Source: Diphasiastrum complanatum (lineage: Eukaryota; Streptophyta; Lycopodiopsida; Lycopodiales; Lycopodiaceae). Taken from it: a stretch of DNA of 64,000 nucleotides. Positions within the stretch are counted from its first letter, which is position 1, and each line of letters starts with the position of its first letter. Below the pieces are notes generated by a model. It was not told the DNA's origin, did no database searches, and saw nothing but the letters and a program-made list of their open reading frames with translations. The position numbers and the translations under genes are program-made. This document shows, piece after piece, positions 10,709 to 23,254 of the stretch. The stretch spans positions 67,305,395-67,369,394 of the forward strand of contig CM055100.1 in assembly GCA_029204225.1 (NCBI GenBank). Direction: 5' to 3'.

Positions 10709-11738
10709 TTCTGCTGATGCTTCGATTGAAATTCGGGTGAACTACGCCTCTTGCAAAATCGATCAAATTTTGTTAGTTCTCAACCGGACTATGCGCAACC
10801 TTTTTCAGCACGTTGGCTATGATACAAAGATGAGTTTCTAGAGAAACAAGACCATTTAATACCCTGACTAAGCAAAGATCCCTCACCACGCGAATGTTCA
10901 AGGAGATGTGAGAATGATGAAATTTTGGGCGATAATCTGATGTAGTGGATCTTGAGGTGTAGGTTTCAAGTATGTTGTGGTGTGTTGCACTTAAGTTTAC
11001 AAGATCCAGCAGATGGCGTATGCTAGATAGCAGCTAGCAAGATCGTCAAGGTTGTTCAAAAAAGAGGCATGAACATTCGTGCGAGCTCGATGAGGTAACT
11101 CGCGAAAATGCTAGTGTCCCTTGAGCTGGGATCATCCCTAATTTTTTTCTTCAGCCGAAGGATGGTCATCTTGATGCATTGAACTCTGGTGACTCAAAAA
11201 ATATACCATTTGGCTGAAGTTGATAAGAAATAAGCAACTTAAAGCTCTCTTCGGTCCAAAAATTCGGCTTGGCTATAGGCTTCGACTTGGCTGAACCGAT
11301 TTTGGCTGAAAATTTTGCTTTTCCGAAGCCTGGTGTTTGTGATCATATCTTTTTAAGTTGAGTCCGTCTACACTGGTTTCGGGTGAAAAAATGTCCTCTG
11401 GAGCAAGTTAGGAGCTCCTTCCCTTGCCGCTTATTGGCACGGGGATAGCTTTGGCCTCATGCCAATTGTAAATTGACACGTGGAATCTGGGCAGGAGACA
11501 AGGAATCCATGCGCCAGACCCACGGTCGCCGAAAAACTTCTGGCACCCTAGCGACGGCAGCCAGGTGGTTCCTGGCCCCCACCAGGGCGTCGGGACCACC
11601 CGATGCCACGGGCCAGGTGGTTCAAGCACGCGCAAGCACCGGGACCACAGGGCGTCGGGACCACCCGGCTCCTCGGCGCATTGCCTGGGTGCAAGGGCGC
11701 CGGCGCCGGGAACTACCTTCTCTGTTATCTGTTCTTCG
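10709..11738. other. Intergenic, no gene recognised
   Basis: About 1 kb. 11400-11720 is strikingly GC-rich for this window, with repeated CAGGTGGTTC and GGGACCAC words and overlapping open frames of low complexity. I see no coding support. Confidence 0.4.
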
Positions 11739-12899
11739 CACTACTAAGTGTGAGTGATCGCGAATCTACTAATAGTCTTTTCTGCATCACTTAAATTACT
11801 CTCAAGTCAATTAGTTGTATTACTACATTACAGTCGTTGTTGTGCTTTCGCAAAGTTGTTCTAACGCATTGTCTTTGAACTAACTTATTAAACCGCTCGA
11901 GTACTTGATTCGACACTCGAATAACGTACATTATTGGTACAGTCTTCCACAGTCATTGACAAAAGAGTATGTATACCTTTGAAGTGATAGTCCCTGTCTA
12001 AGGAATTGAGACAAAGATCTGTATTCTTGTTTGTTAACGAATATAAGTTTTTAACATAGGACTTCAGGAAAACAAATGTATTTCTTTGATCTGTCCAAAG
12101 CTTGATAGAGTCAATGGCAAAATAACCACTCTCATCTTTCTTGACAGTTGCATTGGGACCATTGCAAATAACTTTGAACCATTTGACATCAAATATGAAA
12201 AAGCTAAATTTTCTACATCCAACTTCGAGGATGTCATTAATTGTTCCACAATAATCAAGTTGAGAAGAGAGTAAATTGGTGTCATTCGTGCTTGCTCGAC
12301 TCTCTTGGGTAAAATTTGCCATGACTCCACAATCGTACGTGTTTCTATTTTTGTCAATGTGCTCCGTACGAAAGTGTCGTCCATGCGTCCACAATGCATT
12401 GTATTTTTTGTACTGAACGAGAAAGAACAAAATGTGTTAAGGATATAAGAAACATATACAAAATTGTGCGTACAAATAGCTTAACATGTGAATGATGATC
12501 ATAGCTTACATAAAAATCGCCTTCCCTTGCAAATTCACGCTCTCTCTCTGTTACTTCATGGTTGTTTGCCGAGGCCTCTCAAAGGCCATCGCGTAGCCAA
12601 TCAAGCGTCATGTCCTTGGGTAGAAAGGCGAGGTCAGTTGGGTATGGTTGTCTTCTATGCCCTCTCCTAAAAGTGGCTCGAGCGGTTTGTCTACGAGCCT
12701 TGGCCTCTTTGTATCTCGAAATCCACTTTTGTATTTCTTTGCTATTAAGAATGCAAAACTTATTCCCCTTCTCCCTGAATGACTCGCTCATTCTCATGCC
12801 ATTGGAACTGTCTAGCAAATACCTAGGCCCAATGTTCGGCAACATACCACCGCCTACTAGACAAGACAGCGTGTATAATTTGCACCCCCCACATTGCAT
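11739..12899 (-). pseudogene. CACTA (En/Spm) transposase relic with DUF4216 domain
   Basis: The minus-strand frame 12430-11888 carries the block HFRTEHIDKNRNTYDCGVM, then YCGTINDILEVG, DVKWFKVICNGP and KKDESGYFAIDSIKLW. This is the order of the DUF4216 domain in the C-terminal half of CACTA transposase-associated proteins. The upstream frame 12899-12579 (NSKEIQKWISRYKEAK) fits the segment that precedes it in those proteins. The two are linked by an in-frame TGA just after LRDGL and by a likely 97-bp intron (12509-12413, GT..CAG). Most of the protein is missing. A CACTA tract at 11739 could be the element end, but I found no partner. Confidence 0.65.
12413..12509 (-). other. Putative intron of CACTA relic
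   Basis: GTAAGC donor and TTCTCGTTCAG acceptor on the minus strand. Removing it joins two segments that are adjacent in DUF4216 proteins. Confidence 0.5.
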
Positions 12900-12912
12900 G
12901 AAAAATAACTAA

Positions 12913-13575
12913 AAGATGATGCTTCACATACAGTTGACGTACATTGATGTTGCGAGGTTTTATTCTGTTTGTCCTATGATTGTTGATTAAGTACCTCCAT
13001 GGTTATCCTTACGAAATTTGCAAGTACCAACCTTTTTGTCAATTACACCTGTATGATCGGCTAAGGGCCTAACCTTATCTATTGAGAGTCATGAAACTTA
13101 ATAGGCACATACCTACATGACATTACCATAAGTCATGATCCTAAAGCTTAATGACTATATCCTAGGAAGCTAGAGGCATGGTCCTAAATTTTGAAAATAA
13201 TGCCCTCACCTCGTGGGACCAACCCCTAAGGGATTAGAAACAAGTTCTTAACAACTTAAGGAAAGTATCCTAAAGGCATAAGGGTAGTACTTTAACGATA
13301 TAAAGTGGCCCTTGAATACGTAAATTTTAAGCTCTTAGAGGACTAAGGATGTCATGGATCGCCATGGTCATGATCCTCTAAGCACCCTCATTGTAGGGGC
13401 ACTACCTTGGAACTAAAGACAATGCTGTTAACCATCAGATGATGTCTTAAACCACATCTTATCTACCAAAGGCCATCTGAAAGTCATAGGTGTGTCTATG
13501 CTCTTAAAGATATGCTCTATGTTAAAAAAGTTTCATATCATGAGGTAAAGATATATACCTTAGGACTCTCTTGGC
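12913..13575. other. Spacer without recognisable gene
   Basis: Full of stops. 13490-13550 repeats fragments of the copia RT sequence found just downstream (the stretch around TGTGTCTATGCTCTTA also occurs near 13760), so part of it is rearranged relic. Confidence 0.35.
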
Positions 13576-14430
13576 CTATTTCCAATGGTAGATCTTGGAA
13601 TCTTGAATAGATTGGCTTAGCTTGTACACACAATAGCTCAAGTTGAGCCTAGTGATGGTCAACCAAATCAAGGAGCCAATAAGACTCCTAAAAAGGGTGA
13701 TGTCCTCAAAGGATATTTCATCTTCGTTATTAGGATCTTTTACAACATGCTCCATAGGTGTATCTATGCTCTTACAACTCTCCATATGAAACTTTTTTAA
13801 CATTGATAGAGCATATCTAGATTGACATATAAAAGCAAAGTCAATCTCTAGGCCTAAGATGTAATGGATCTCTCCTAGATCTTGCACTTTAAACTCACCT
13901 CCAAGTTGCAACTTTAGTCTCTTCAACTAATTTGATGCAACTTCCACAAAGGATAATGTCATCAACATATATGAGAAGAATGACAAGATCACTAACAACA
14001 AATTCTAAATACATGGAAGGATCATAGTCACTTAAAATAAATCCTAGTGAGATAAGAAAAGAGTTGAGTCTAGCATACCATGATCTTGGTTCTTGCTTAA
14101 GGCCATAAAGAGTTTCGAAAAGAAACTAAACTTGGGACTCATCCTTGATGAATCCTTGAGGTTGCTCCATATAAATCTCCTCCTCAAGATATCCATTTAG
14201 AAAGCATTGGAGACATCCAATTGGAACACCTTCCATTTGAAATAGGAAGCAATAGATATGTTGATACTTATTCTCACCATCTTTGCAACAGGTGCAATGG
14301 TCTCTTTATAATCAAGGCCTTGGATTTGAGAAAACATAGCCTTGCTTTGTACTTGTTCATGGTGCCATCATGATTGTACTTGATTCTAAACACCCACTTT
14401 CATCCAATAATATGCTTGTTGGATGGAAGA

Positions 14431-14552
14431 TTTACAAGCTCCCAAGTGTTGTTGTTGATCAATGCATCATATTATTGCTTCATAGCCTCAATTTACAATC
14501 TCCCAAGTATTTTTGTTGATCAATGCATCATATTATTGCTTCATAGCCTCAT
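14431..14552. repeat. 61-bp tandem duplication
   Basis: Two adjacent copies (14431-14491, 14492-14552) with few differences, both ending ATTGCTTCATAGCCTCA. They lie in the RT part of the relic. Confidence 0.85.
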
Positions 14553-14830
14553 ATCATTCTTTTGAGTTGAGTGCATTTTGGACATTCTTTGGCTCTTCAT
14601 GTGATACAAAAAAGTCATAATTGGTGGAATCAAGGTCCACTTGCTTGCCTTTATCAACATATGAAACCCTCTTGGGCTCAGATCTCTCTTTCAAAGATCT
14701 TCTTGGTGAGAAAACCTGAGGAAACTCCTCCTCAAATCTCGACCCCATCACATCATGATTGTCCTCAATAGAGATAATAGGCGATGCATCTTGAGATGCC
14801 TTGATCTCGTCCCCTTCCAAGTTGTATTTT

Positions 14831-15548
14831 TGATCTTCATGAAAAATAACATCTCTACTCTCAATCACCTTTGAGGTAGAGAGTATAAAGACTCTATAGG
14901 ACATCCTGTTGGATGAGTATCCAACCATGATCCCTTGCATGAGCTTGGATCATCTTTCTTCCTTGTTTCCAAGGGAATATGATCAAAGCAAATACTTCCA
15001 AAAACTATAAGGTGATCAACCTTAGGTTTCTTCTTGAACAAGACTTCATATGGTGACTCCCTTTTGATGCCTTCTTGCTCACAATATTCATGGAATTTGT
15101 TGGAGATATACTCTCCACCTCCATCACTCCTCAAAGCTTTGATTTTGAAAGAGAATTGCTCCTCAACATATGCTTTGAATACGAGAAAATGATCTTCATG
15201 AAAAATAACATCTCTACTCTCAATCACCTTTGAGGTAGAGAGTATAAAGACTCTATAGGATGTCTTGTTGGATGAGTATCCAACCATGATCCCTTGCATG
15301 AGCTTGGATCATCTTTCTTCCTTGTTTCCAAGGAAATATGATCAAAGCAAATACTTCCAAAAACTATAAGGTGATCAACCTTAGGTTTCTTCTTGAACAA
15401 GACTTCATATGGTGACTCCCTTTTGATGCCTTCTTGCTCACAATATTCATGGAATTGTTGGAGATATACTCTCCACCTCCATCACTCCTCAAAGCTTTGA
15501 TTTTGAAAGAGAATTGCTCCTCAACATATGCTTTGAATATGAGAAAAT
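14831..15548. repeat. 359-bp tandem duplication inside copia relic
   Basis: 14831-15189 and 15190-15548 are near-identical head-to-tail copies. Both start TGATCTTCATGAAAAATAAC and carry the LRSDGGGEYISN integrase block on the minus strand, so that block occurs twice. Confidence 0.9.
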
Positions 15549-16356
15549 AATCATACACCATGGATCTTGAAAAAAAAAGATATAACTATGTGTATCTTTG
15601 TGAAATCATCAATAAATATCACAAAGCAAGTGGCTCCTCCCTTGCTTTAACATGATGATAAGTGCAATCCGAGTGTATAAACTCCAAAGGATGTGTGCTT
15701 TTGATGGAAGACCTTGGATATGGCTTCTTGTGTGATTAGCAATAGCACAAGCCTCACATGGCTTGATCTCCTTAGATAGTGATTTTGGCAAGCCAATAGC
15801 TTTGGCATCTTTAACCATAGAAAGCATAGATTTATCATAACTCCTCCTTGGAAAGTTTCATCACATAAGCAATATCACAAGAGTTTGCACTTTCTCTTGG
15901 ATCCACTTTGTAGATGCCTCCAAATCTAGATCCATGTGCAAGGATCTCATCATTTTTATTGAAAACACAACTATCAATATGAAATTTCACATCAGGGCCA
16001 TTATCAAGTAGTTGGCCAACACTTATGAGGCTCTTTGTAAGCTTAGGAACAAAAAGATCCTTAGTAAGAGATAGAACTTTTGAAAATGCAAGCTTCAAGG
16101 GAATTTCTATTTCTTCAATTTTGCACTCATGATCATGTGTAGTGTATAATAGATTTCTTGACTCTTTCATAAGGTATAATAGATGAGAAAGAGTCCTTGG
16201 AGCTACACATATGAGATGATGCTCCACTATCAATATACAAAGAGCCATCCTTCTTGAAGGGAGAAGAGAAGAAACTTGAAACCATAAGGGATCCTTCTCC
16301 ATCACTTTTAATAGTGTCATCTTCTTTCTCATTAGAGATATTGGCTTGCTTGAATA

Positions 16357-16420
16357 GATTCTTTTTCTTGAAACAATCAATAACTGAATTGATTCTTTTT
16401 CTTGAAACAATCAATAACAA
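16357..16420. repeat. 34-bp tandem duplication
   Basis: GATTCTTTTTCTTGAAACAA and following bases occur twice with a 34-bp period, in the zinc-knuckle region of the relic. Confidence 0.75.
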
Positions 16421-16475
16421 ACAAAAAAGACATCTGAGAATAATTGAATTGAAATTCAGCAAGACATTGGGTATC

Positions 16476-17662
16476 TAGATTTTATTCTAGACGGTAATCT
16501 AAAGTTTTTGTGATTGAAGATGGTTGTCATTATTATTTTAATATGTTTTCTGTCTTTAATTACCAGTGGTATATAGAACTTGAATATCTAGCACTTTTGT
16601 TAGAGAATCCTTTTTGGAGAATGTTCCTAAAATCCAATATTTTTCTGTTGGGAAAGATTTTGAATGATTCGTACTTTTCCTGAGTTATGTTAGACATATA
16701 CTCAAGTATCTTGTGAATGATTAATTATGATTTTGAATTCCAAAAAATTATGATTGATGAATCATACGAATCTAAATATTTATGGTTGAGAGATCATAAA
16801 TAGATACTTAATTATTGTCTGAAGATTATATGAAATTGTGACGATTCTTAAATATGATGATTAATTCTTAATTTGTTAATTGAGTAAGATTTTGAATCAG
16901 TATTTTGAATCTCTTTATTCCAATATTTTAATTGAGAATCTGTGGATCTCATTGACATTATCACAAGATAAGTATTTTATTTATGGAGAATTTAATTTAT
17001 CTAGTGGATGTTATTTTGCTACAGTTTATGGTCTACAGATGCTTGAGTACAGTTTTTTCTTTTGATTAGATCTTCAGATATCATAGGAGACAGACAAATC
17101 TATTAAGATAAATGAGTGCTATTTTCTTGCATTTGATGCTAGAAACAGGAGCATTTAACTCAAAAGAGTATTTAAGATACTCAATATTGAGTTTTAATCA
17201 TTTTATATCTTAATGATTCTCCTAGAGATTCTAGTTGAATGAATTATCATATCTTAGAATTGGATTCTAAGGATAGTTGTACTTGGAAGTTTTCTATGAA
17301 TTGTCTGCCAGAATTTGTGGATAATTTTATACTGTAATTATTATTATTTCTTTAATTTTAATCTCCTAAGTTAGAGAATATTTCACTCAATGGTTCATGT
17401 AAGTGTTTTACATGAAGGTGATGTTACTAACTTGTGCTGAGTGTAACTCAGCTGAGAAAATATATCTCTTAGTGTACTTTTCAAACCAGAGTTTGTATTC
17501 CAGAGTGGAGATTAACGATTGAAAACAATTTTCCTCTGAGTACTTGTTTGATAAGTAAGTTTGGTTAAGGATAATGATTTTCTAGGTTAATATTAAAAGT
17601 TAAAGAAACTGTTCCTATAATTCTTTCTTGTTTTGAGGAGCTTCTAAGGATAGAAGCAGTTT
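16476..17662. other. AT-rich spacer, no gene recognised
   Basis: About 1.2 kb of very AT-rich DNA without a credible frame. If the purine tract at 17663 is real, this could be the non-coding tail of an LTR element. Confidence 0.35.
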
Positions 17663-19075
17663 AAGGAGGGAAGAATGTTATGGCCATATTCGGTTAAGGA
17701 CTTGGAATAGTCCTAATATGGTAGACCATCCCTCCAGTGTTGAGATTATTGGTCACGCCGAAATTTAATTCCATGTTGAGGCCTATTTGTGACTAATTAC
17801 CTTGAGAGTGTTGAGAAATGAAAAATCATCTATCTTGACTTTAGGCTTGTTTTTTCTATGTGAGTTTGTTGTTTCATAATGTAAATGCCAAATTTGGCCT
17901 AGAAGAAACTCGAGCTACAGGGATTCTTCAAGTCTAGTTGGTAATATACAACTTGCATATAGAATGTAGACTTAGAAATGTCAAAAATATGCTTGTAAAA
18001 ACTTGTGGCATATCACATGCAATGGTTGTAAGTGATCCATAGTGACATGCAAGGCATGCACAAAGTGAATTGGACACATGCATGATGATTTGTACAATTC
18101 TAGTCGAAAATATGACACTTGGTAAAAGTAGGTAGAAATCCATGCATGAGAAGTAACAAATGTCACTAATACTCTAGTTTTCACTTATAAATGTGGATGG
18201 AAGTTGGATGGATGTGGTTCTACCTCAAGCTACCTCAAACTCCATAAATATGTGTAGACATTCTCATAATTTTTTATGAAGAACCAAGCTTTGAAGCTAT
18301 TCCATGCGATTTTGGATCTACACTATCATTTGCTTGAATATTGCTCTCTCTTTCTCTCTCTAACTCGAGTTGAGGCTTATGCTAATGCATTAATTTCTTG
18401 TACTTTTTCTCTCTTGTCTTTCAAAGCTATCATTCTTTGATTCTTAGCATGCTAGATTGTGATTTAGCCATAAAATTCTGTACTAAATCTTGGCATTCAA
18501 TCTAGAATCAGTTTATGTGCTAAACACAAAGCTTGATAAGATCATTCACACTTGAGGATCATTCCCCACACGTGTGAACTTGTTGGAAATTTTGTCAGAG
18601 AGGACCCAAACACTCTAATTGAAACATATGGATTATTGCATGTACGTGTGACGAATATAGGCAAGAGGACTGCATGAAGAGACATGATCTATTTATAGTT
18701 GACTTGCATGGGGGCATGGTTTCATGCACAGGACTCTACTCTCTATATCATGAGGTTTAGGGTTTAGGGTCACCAGTTTCTCTCTTCTCCTCTTGCTTCA
18801 CATTGCATGGCTTGGGGGCTAGATCCAGATTTGATCTAGGTTTGGTTGGGAGGTTTGGCTCCATAGTCTCTCTTATTGTGTTCTCCTATCCTCATCTTAG
18901 GAATTATCTCTTAGGGTCTTTACATAGAGACATTGAATCTAGTCACAAAAATAGTAGGGTTTTATTATGGAGAGAAACCAAAGTTTCAATTTAAGTTTGG
19001 ACTTGTTATAAAAAAATGTAACTCGTGGGAAGAGAAGACATTCTTTCTCTCTTATCTCATTCATGCTTATTGTTA
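17663..19075 (+). repeat. Possible 3' LTR of an unidentified element, split by solo LTR
   Basis: A purine tract AAGGAGGGAAGAA (17663-17675) is followed at 17676 by TGTTATGGCC, the layout of a polypurine tract and 3' LTR start. The sequence is interrupted by the solo LTR at 17809-18597 and resumes at 18603, with a possible TATA (CTATTTATAG near 18690). Telomere-like TTTAGGG occurs twice near 18755. The right end is not clear. Confidence 0.35.
17809..18597 (+). mobile_element. Solo LTR with target duplication
   Basis: 789 bp, from TGTTGAGAAATG to GGAAATTTTGTCA. It is flanked by GAGAG on both sides (17804-17808, 18598-18602), with no internal element attached. It belongs to the same family as the minus-strand LTR at 22564-23254, because both contain the GCATGCTAGATTGTGA block and a CT-rich run. 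It is best explained by recombination between the two LTRs of a former full element. Confidence 0.8.
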
Positions 19076-19079
19076 GGGG

Positions 19080-19330
19080 AAATTCTTGACGGGGGATTGG
19101 TCTCGCCAAGAAGCCCTAAAATGGGAAGGGCCCACACTGCCCTTACATGAGTGATTGAGGAATATGTCACTGGAATTTGATCTACCTAATCCAAACTCGC
19201 CCTATTCTACAAGGATATGTACTCAATTCACATACCTTGGATATGTACAAAATATTTACATGGGTAGGATCCCCCAAACATTAACAACAGATGATAGATA
19301 TGTTTTACAATTTTTAACACTCCTCCTTAG
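19080..19330 (-). repeat. Possible minus-strand LTR start with purine tract
   Basis: On the minus strand TAAGGAGGAG (19329-19320) is followed by TGTTAAAAATTGTAAAAC (from 19319 leftward), as expected for a polypurine tract and 3' LTR. It lies just beyond the broken RNase H at 19415 but does not match the 5' LTR at 22564-23254, so the two may not be partners. Confidence 0.4.
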
Positions 19331-19414
19331 AATATATCTATCTGATGTTGGTGAAGATCCTTTGAGTTTGGATTCTTTGCTTTGCATTTGAAGTGAAGAT
19401 GAAGAAAGAATCCA

Positions 19415-21792
19415 TCATAGCAGTATGCTTACCAAATCCATGATAAGTTCTCTTTGATAGAAATCTTTTCCAAATGCCTTTGAAAAATATTCCACCAACT
19501 TGCTACTATGCCAATGTACCTCCTGCATGTCTGATGTCGATCCTGGGTATGCAAAGTCCACATGCATGAAGTGGCTGCAAGAAAGACTAAAAAACCGAGG
19601 CTTCCATGCCTCATCATGATCACAAAGATCATACAGATCAAGATTGTACCATGAGCAATATTCAAGATTAAGCATACTAGCTTCACTAGTCCATAGAATA
19701 TGAACTCTATCCAAAATGGATCTAATCTTGAAACCATACTCAAACTTGATCAAATTAAGGCTAAATACTTTCTTGAGAGTGTAAGTGTCCTCAGTGGATG
19801 CTTCACTTAACCTCACAAGAAGTTTACAATATGCCTCAATACATGAAAAAACTCCCTTTTTCAAACTATGAGTACTAAACTCATACTTGCTCTTACTCAA
19901 TTTAAGAGCATACAAATGATGGTACAACATCTTGCTTTCTAGATGTTTTGGAAACATAATCAAGTCACAAAAGACAAGAAGTAATTCCAAACTAAAGACT
20001 TCATCAAAAACAAAATAGTCTCACTTGATCTTTGAGATAAGCAAATCTCAATTAAGCAAGATACATCATTAATCAAAGAAAAAGAACAATAGGTGAGTAA
20101 AACAAAATGAATACCACCTTTACTTTTCTTTTCTTTTCCATGAAATAAGATCAACAAGGACTCGACCTTGTACAATGATGAAGATCTCCTTGGACATGCA
20201 TGTTGAGGATACTCCTCCTCAAACCTTGACCTCATCACAACTTGATTACTTGCCATAGTAATGACTTGTGATGCACTATGAGACACTGTGCTCTCGGCCA
20301 CTTCCAAGATAGAAAATAGATCTTCAAAATCAAGAACTTCTCCATGCTCAAACACCTTCGAGATAGAGAGTGTAAAGGCTATGTAGCCTTCCTTGGTGGA
20401 TAAGCATCCAACCATGATCCATAGGCTAGGATCACCATCTTTCTTTCTTTCCAAGAAACCACATACAAAGCAATAGTCTTCAAGAACACTGAGGTATACA
20501 ACCTTAGGCTTATAACTGAACAAGACTTCATAAAGTGCACTCCTTCCATTAGCTTCATAACTCCATAAAGTTTTGCATGATGGAACATACACGTGCACCA
20601 AAAAACTTGAAGAGACAAGACACAAATGTTACTTGTGGATCCATCAATGGTACATGCAAAGCAAGAAACACCTTCCTTGCTTACTGATAAAGAAAGATGA
20701 ACATCGAAATGTTCCAACTCCATAGAATGTTCTATCTTTTTAGAAGACATTAAATATGGATCCATAAGTGATTTTGTCATAGAATAAGCCACTCTTGGCT
20801 TGATCTCCTTGACTATAATAGGCATAGACCTGAAGTTGGAAACATACAACTTCCTATGCCATAGCTCCTCTTGGAAACATAAGTCATCAATGTAGCATCA
20901 CATAAACTTGAATTTTCATGCACATCTAGCTTGAAAATACCTCCATATCTGGATCCACTTGCAAGGATCTTATCTTCTTTCTTTATGAAACAACCATTGA
21001 TATTGAAATCCAATTTATAACCATCATCTAACAACTTTCCTACACTAATCACACTCTTCGTGAGATTAGGCACATAGAGAACATTGGAAAGTGTAAAATT
21101 CATAGAAGATGTAAGTTTTAAGGAACAACTTCCAACACCTTCAATTGCACATGCATCACCAACTGCTGTGTATATTGATTTCTTAGGATCTAGAACAGAT
21201 TCAATAGAAACAAAAGAATCTTTGGAGCAACTCATATGAGTTGTTGCTCCACTATAAATATACCATGATACATCATTAAAAAGTAAAGAAGAAAAACTAG
21301 ACATCAGAAGAGATGCCTCTCCACAACTTGCATGTGAGTCTTCTATGATACAACTGGTTTGAACTTCTTGTGTCTTCTTCTTGAAGTTAGAAGGATGAGC
21401 TGACTCATCTTCTACTCAACCATAGTCTTTGTTCTTTGCTTTTTTCTTGGTGAAGGCACGAGAGTACTGGTTCTTACTCCTCTTTCTTGACTTGATCTCG
21501 GCTTCATGAAGGTTCTTCATAGTCTCCCAAGTCTCCTTTGCTGAGGTGCATGAACTAATCTTTACAACATCTCATCAGAGACGTTCAATTTGATGATATG
21601 TAGAGCGATTCTTGCTCTCTTCTTGAATCTTTGAGCCTCATCAAAAGCTGCAGGTTCAACTTCAGTTCCAGTTACAATATCCATTACACCATAGAGAATC
21701 AACAAGGATTCTATCCTATCCTTCCAAACTGAATAGTTAAAGGTGTATAGTCTTTCACTAGCTTGAAAGAGACAATCTCCTACAGATGCCAT
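19415..21792 (-). pseudogene. Degenerate copia Gag-Pol relic
   Basis: The minus-strand order runs from a Gag start at 21792 (FNYSVWKDRIESLL..GVMDIV) to protease near 21290. There the active-site Asp is replaced (WYIYSGATTHM instead of IDSGA). Then come NVLYVPNLTKSVISVGKLL near 21080, fragments of integrase and linker (20625-19960) and a badly decayed RNase H tail ending near 19415. Several shifts and deletions; RT is almost gone. The leader 21793-22550 links it to the primer site and LTR on the right. Confidence 0.75.
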
Positions 21793-22550
21793 GAATGTGA
21801 AGACTCTTGTAATTGGACTGCAATATGTTTGAGCTTGTTCCTATCTAACTTGGAGTTGCTACTCTCTTTCACTATAGGTATTCTCCAAGAATGTAGTACC
21901 TTCCTATATGAAACACATGCAACTGTATTTGAGACAGATCTCAAATATTCCACAAGACAAGCTAACTAGATCAGATACACAAAGTGGATTGAGACACTTT
22001 GGTTAGTTTGAATCCTACTTTTGGCATGTGTGAAATGCAACAAAAAAAAACACTATTGACACTCAGAAGGCTCAAAGGGTGTTCAATTACTTCAAACTCA
22101 GTCTTGATCTTTAGTTTCTTGTGTAGGATGCTCAAAACCATGAATTCAGAACAAAGTATAAATTGATTCAAATCAAAATGTTGTCACTCGGTTTTTGGAC
22201 CTACCCTAATCCTCTTTAAGTGTTTATAACTCTTGCTTAGACACTTCAGATTGATTTGGTTTTAGTTTCTATGGAAAGTACAGATCATAAGCTTTCCATC
22301 AAGCTATAACACTACTATCTTTGGATCTATCAGCAAGGAAAACAAAGGGACTGAAAATCTCTAATTTTCACACGTGCGGAATTCCAGAATTCCGTACTAC
22401 CTCAATTCAGGTCTGAAAAATCAGTTCAGGTCCGATTTGATCCAAATACACTTCAGAGAAGGGTTAGAAAAAGTGCAAAACTGCTTTTTTGCTTGATTTA
22501 GCTCTGAGTTACTTGTACAATCAGAGTTTTTAGCATGCAAAGCTTAATGT

Positions 22551-22563
22551 GGCTCTGATACCA
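22551..22563 (-). other. Primer binding site of the 19.4-23.3 kb copia relic
   Basis: GGCTCTGATACCA on + (TGGTATCAGAGCC on minus), directly beside the LTR that starts at 22564. Confidence 0.8.
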
Positions 22564-23254
22564 TGTTGAAAATTCCAGAATTCACACCACGAGTGACTGA
22601 CCTTGATTAAGCTTTGTGATTGGCACAGTACCCTGATTCTAGATTGTTCAACAAGATCTAGTTCAAAAGATATGGCTAATTCACAATCTAGCATGCTAAT
22701 CAATAGACTATGATAGCAATGAATCAAAGAATGATTAAAAGTACAAGATTACAACGCATAAGCATTAGTCTCAACACCAGTTAGAGAGAGAGAGAGAGCT
22801 AGAGAGATAACAAGAAAAAACAGTTTAGATCCAACGAAGCATGAGATAGCTACAAAACTTTGGTTCTTCATTACTTTGTGAATGAGAATGATATGTACAT
22901 ATATAGGAGAGCCAAAATTCTTGGTACGCCTTGCATTCAATGCACATCCTACACCTATTCAAGTGCAAACAACTATTAACTTGACACCTATTTGCTAGCA
23001 TGCATAGGTTGCACCTAACTTCTACCTACTTTCTCCAAATGGCAATTTCTCAACTAGCCATGTACAAATCTACATGCACGTATAAACTAGGAATCACTAC
23101 CAAAATGACATGACCAACCCTATGGGCTTGACCTAACCTACATTCTGAGTGGATATCTTGGCCTCACATGTGTGGAATCCACTTATGTACAAAATTTACA
23201 TTATAGTACATGGTTTTTTATCAAGCTAGATTTGTCAATTTTTGGAAATTCTCA
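22564..23254 (-). repeat. 5' LTR of copia relic
   Basis: About 691 bp, minus strand from TGAGAATTTCC to GGAATTTTCAACA, next to the primer site. It has a GA microsatellite at 22785-22807 that is also seen (as CT) in the solo LTR at 18340-18365. No matching 3' LTR was found on the left. 23255-23452 is spacer with traces of copia pol. Confidence 0.65.

Larger units (their letters stand above)
13576..16475 (-). pseudogene. Degenerate copia relic with internal tandem duplications
   Basis: Read on the minus strand from right to left, the order is correct. Protease is at 16462-16133 (LYIDSGASSHM, active site intact). GAG-pre-integrase lies around 15840-15610. Integrase follows in 15560-14860 (LRSDGGGEYISN). 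The integrase/RT linker is at 14940-14554, and an RT part with a YVDD box near 13945 runs to the RT end at 13926-13576 (QDLGEIHYILGLEI, IGSLIWLTITR). Many stops and shifts break it. The Gag half and both LTRs are absent or unrecognisable. Part of integrase is present twice because of a 359-bp tandem duplication. Confidence 0.85.

Noticed and set aside
11473-11794. Overlapping open frames on both strands of about 60-95 codons
   Set aside because: The region is GC-rich and repetitive, which lengthens frames by chance; no motif, and frames overlap on several phases.
18755-18770. TTTAGGG repeated twice, like a plant telomere repeat
   Set aside because: Only two units; this occurs by chance and in many promoters, so it is not an interstitial telomere tract.
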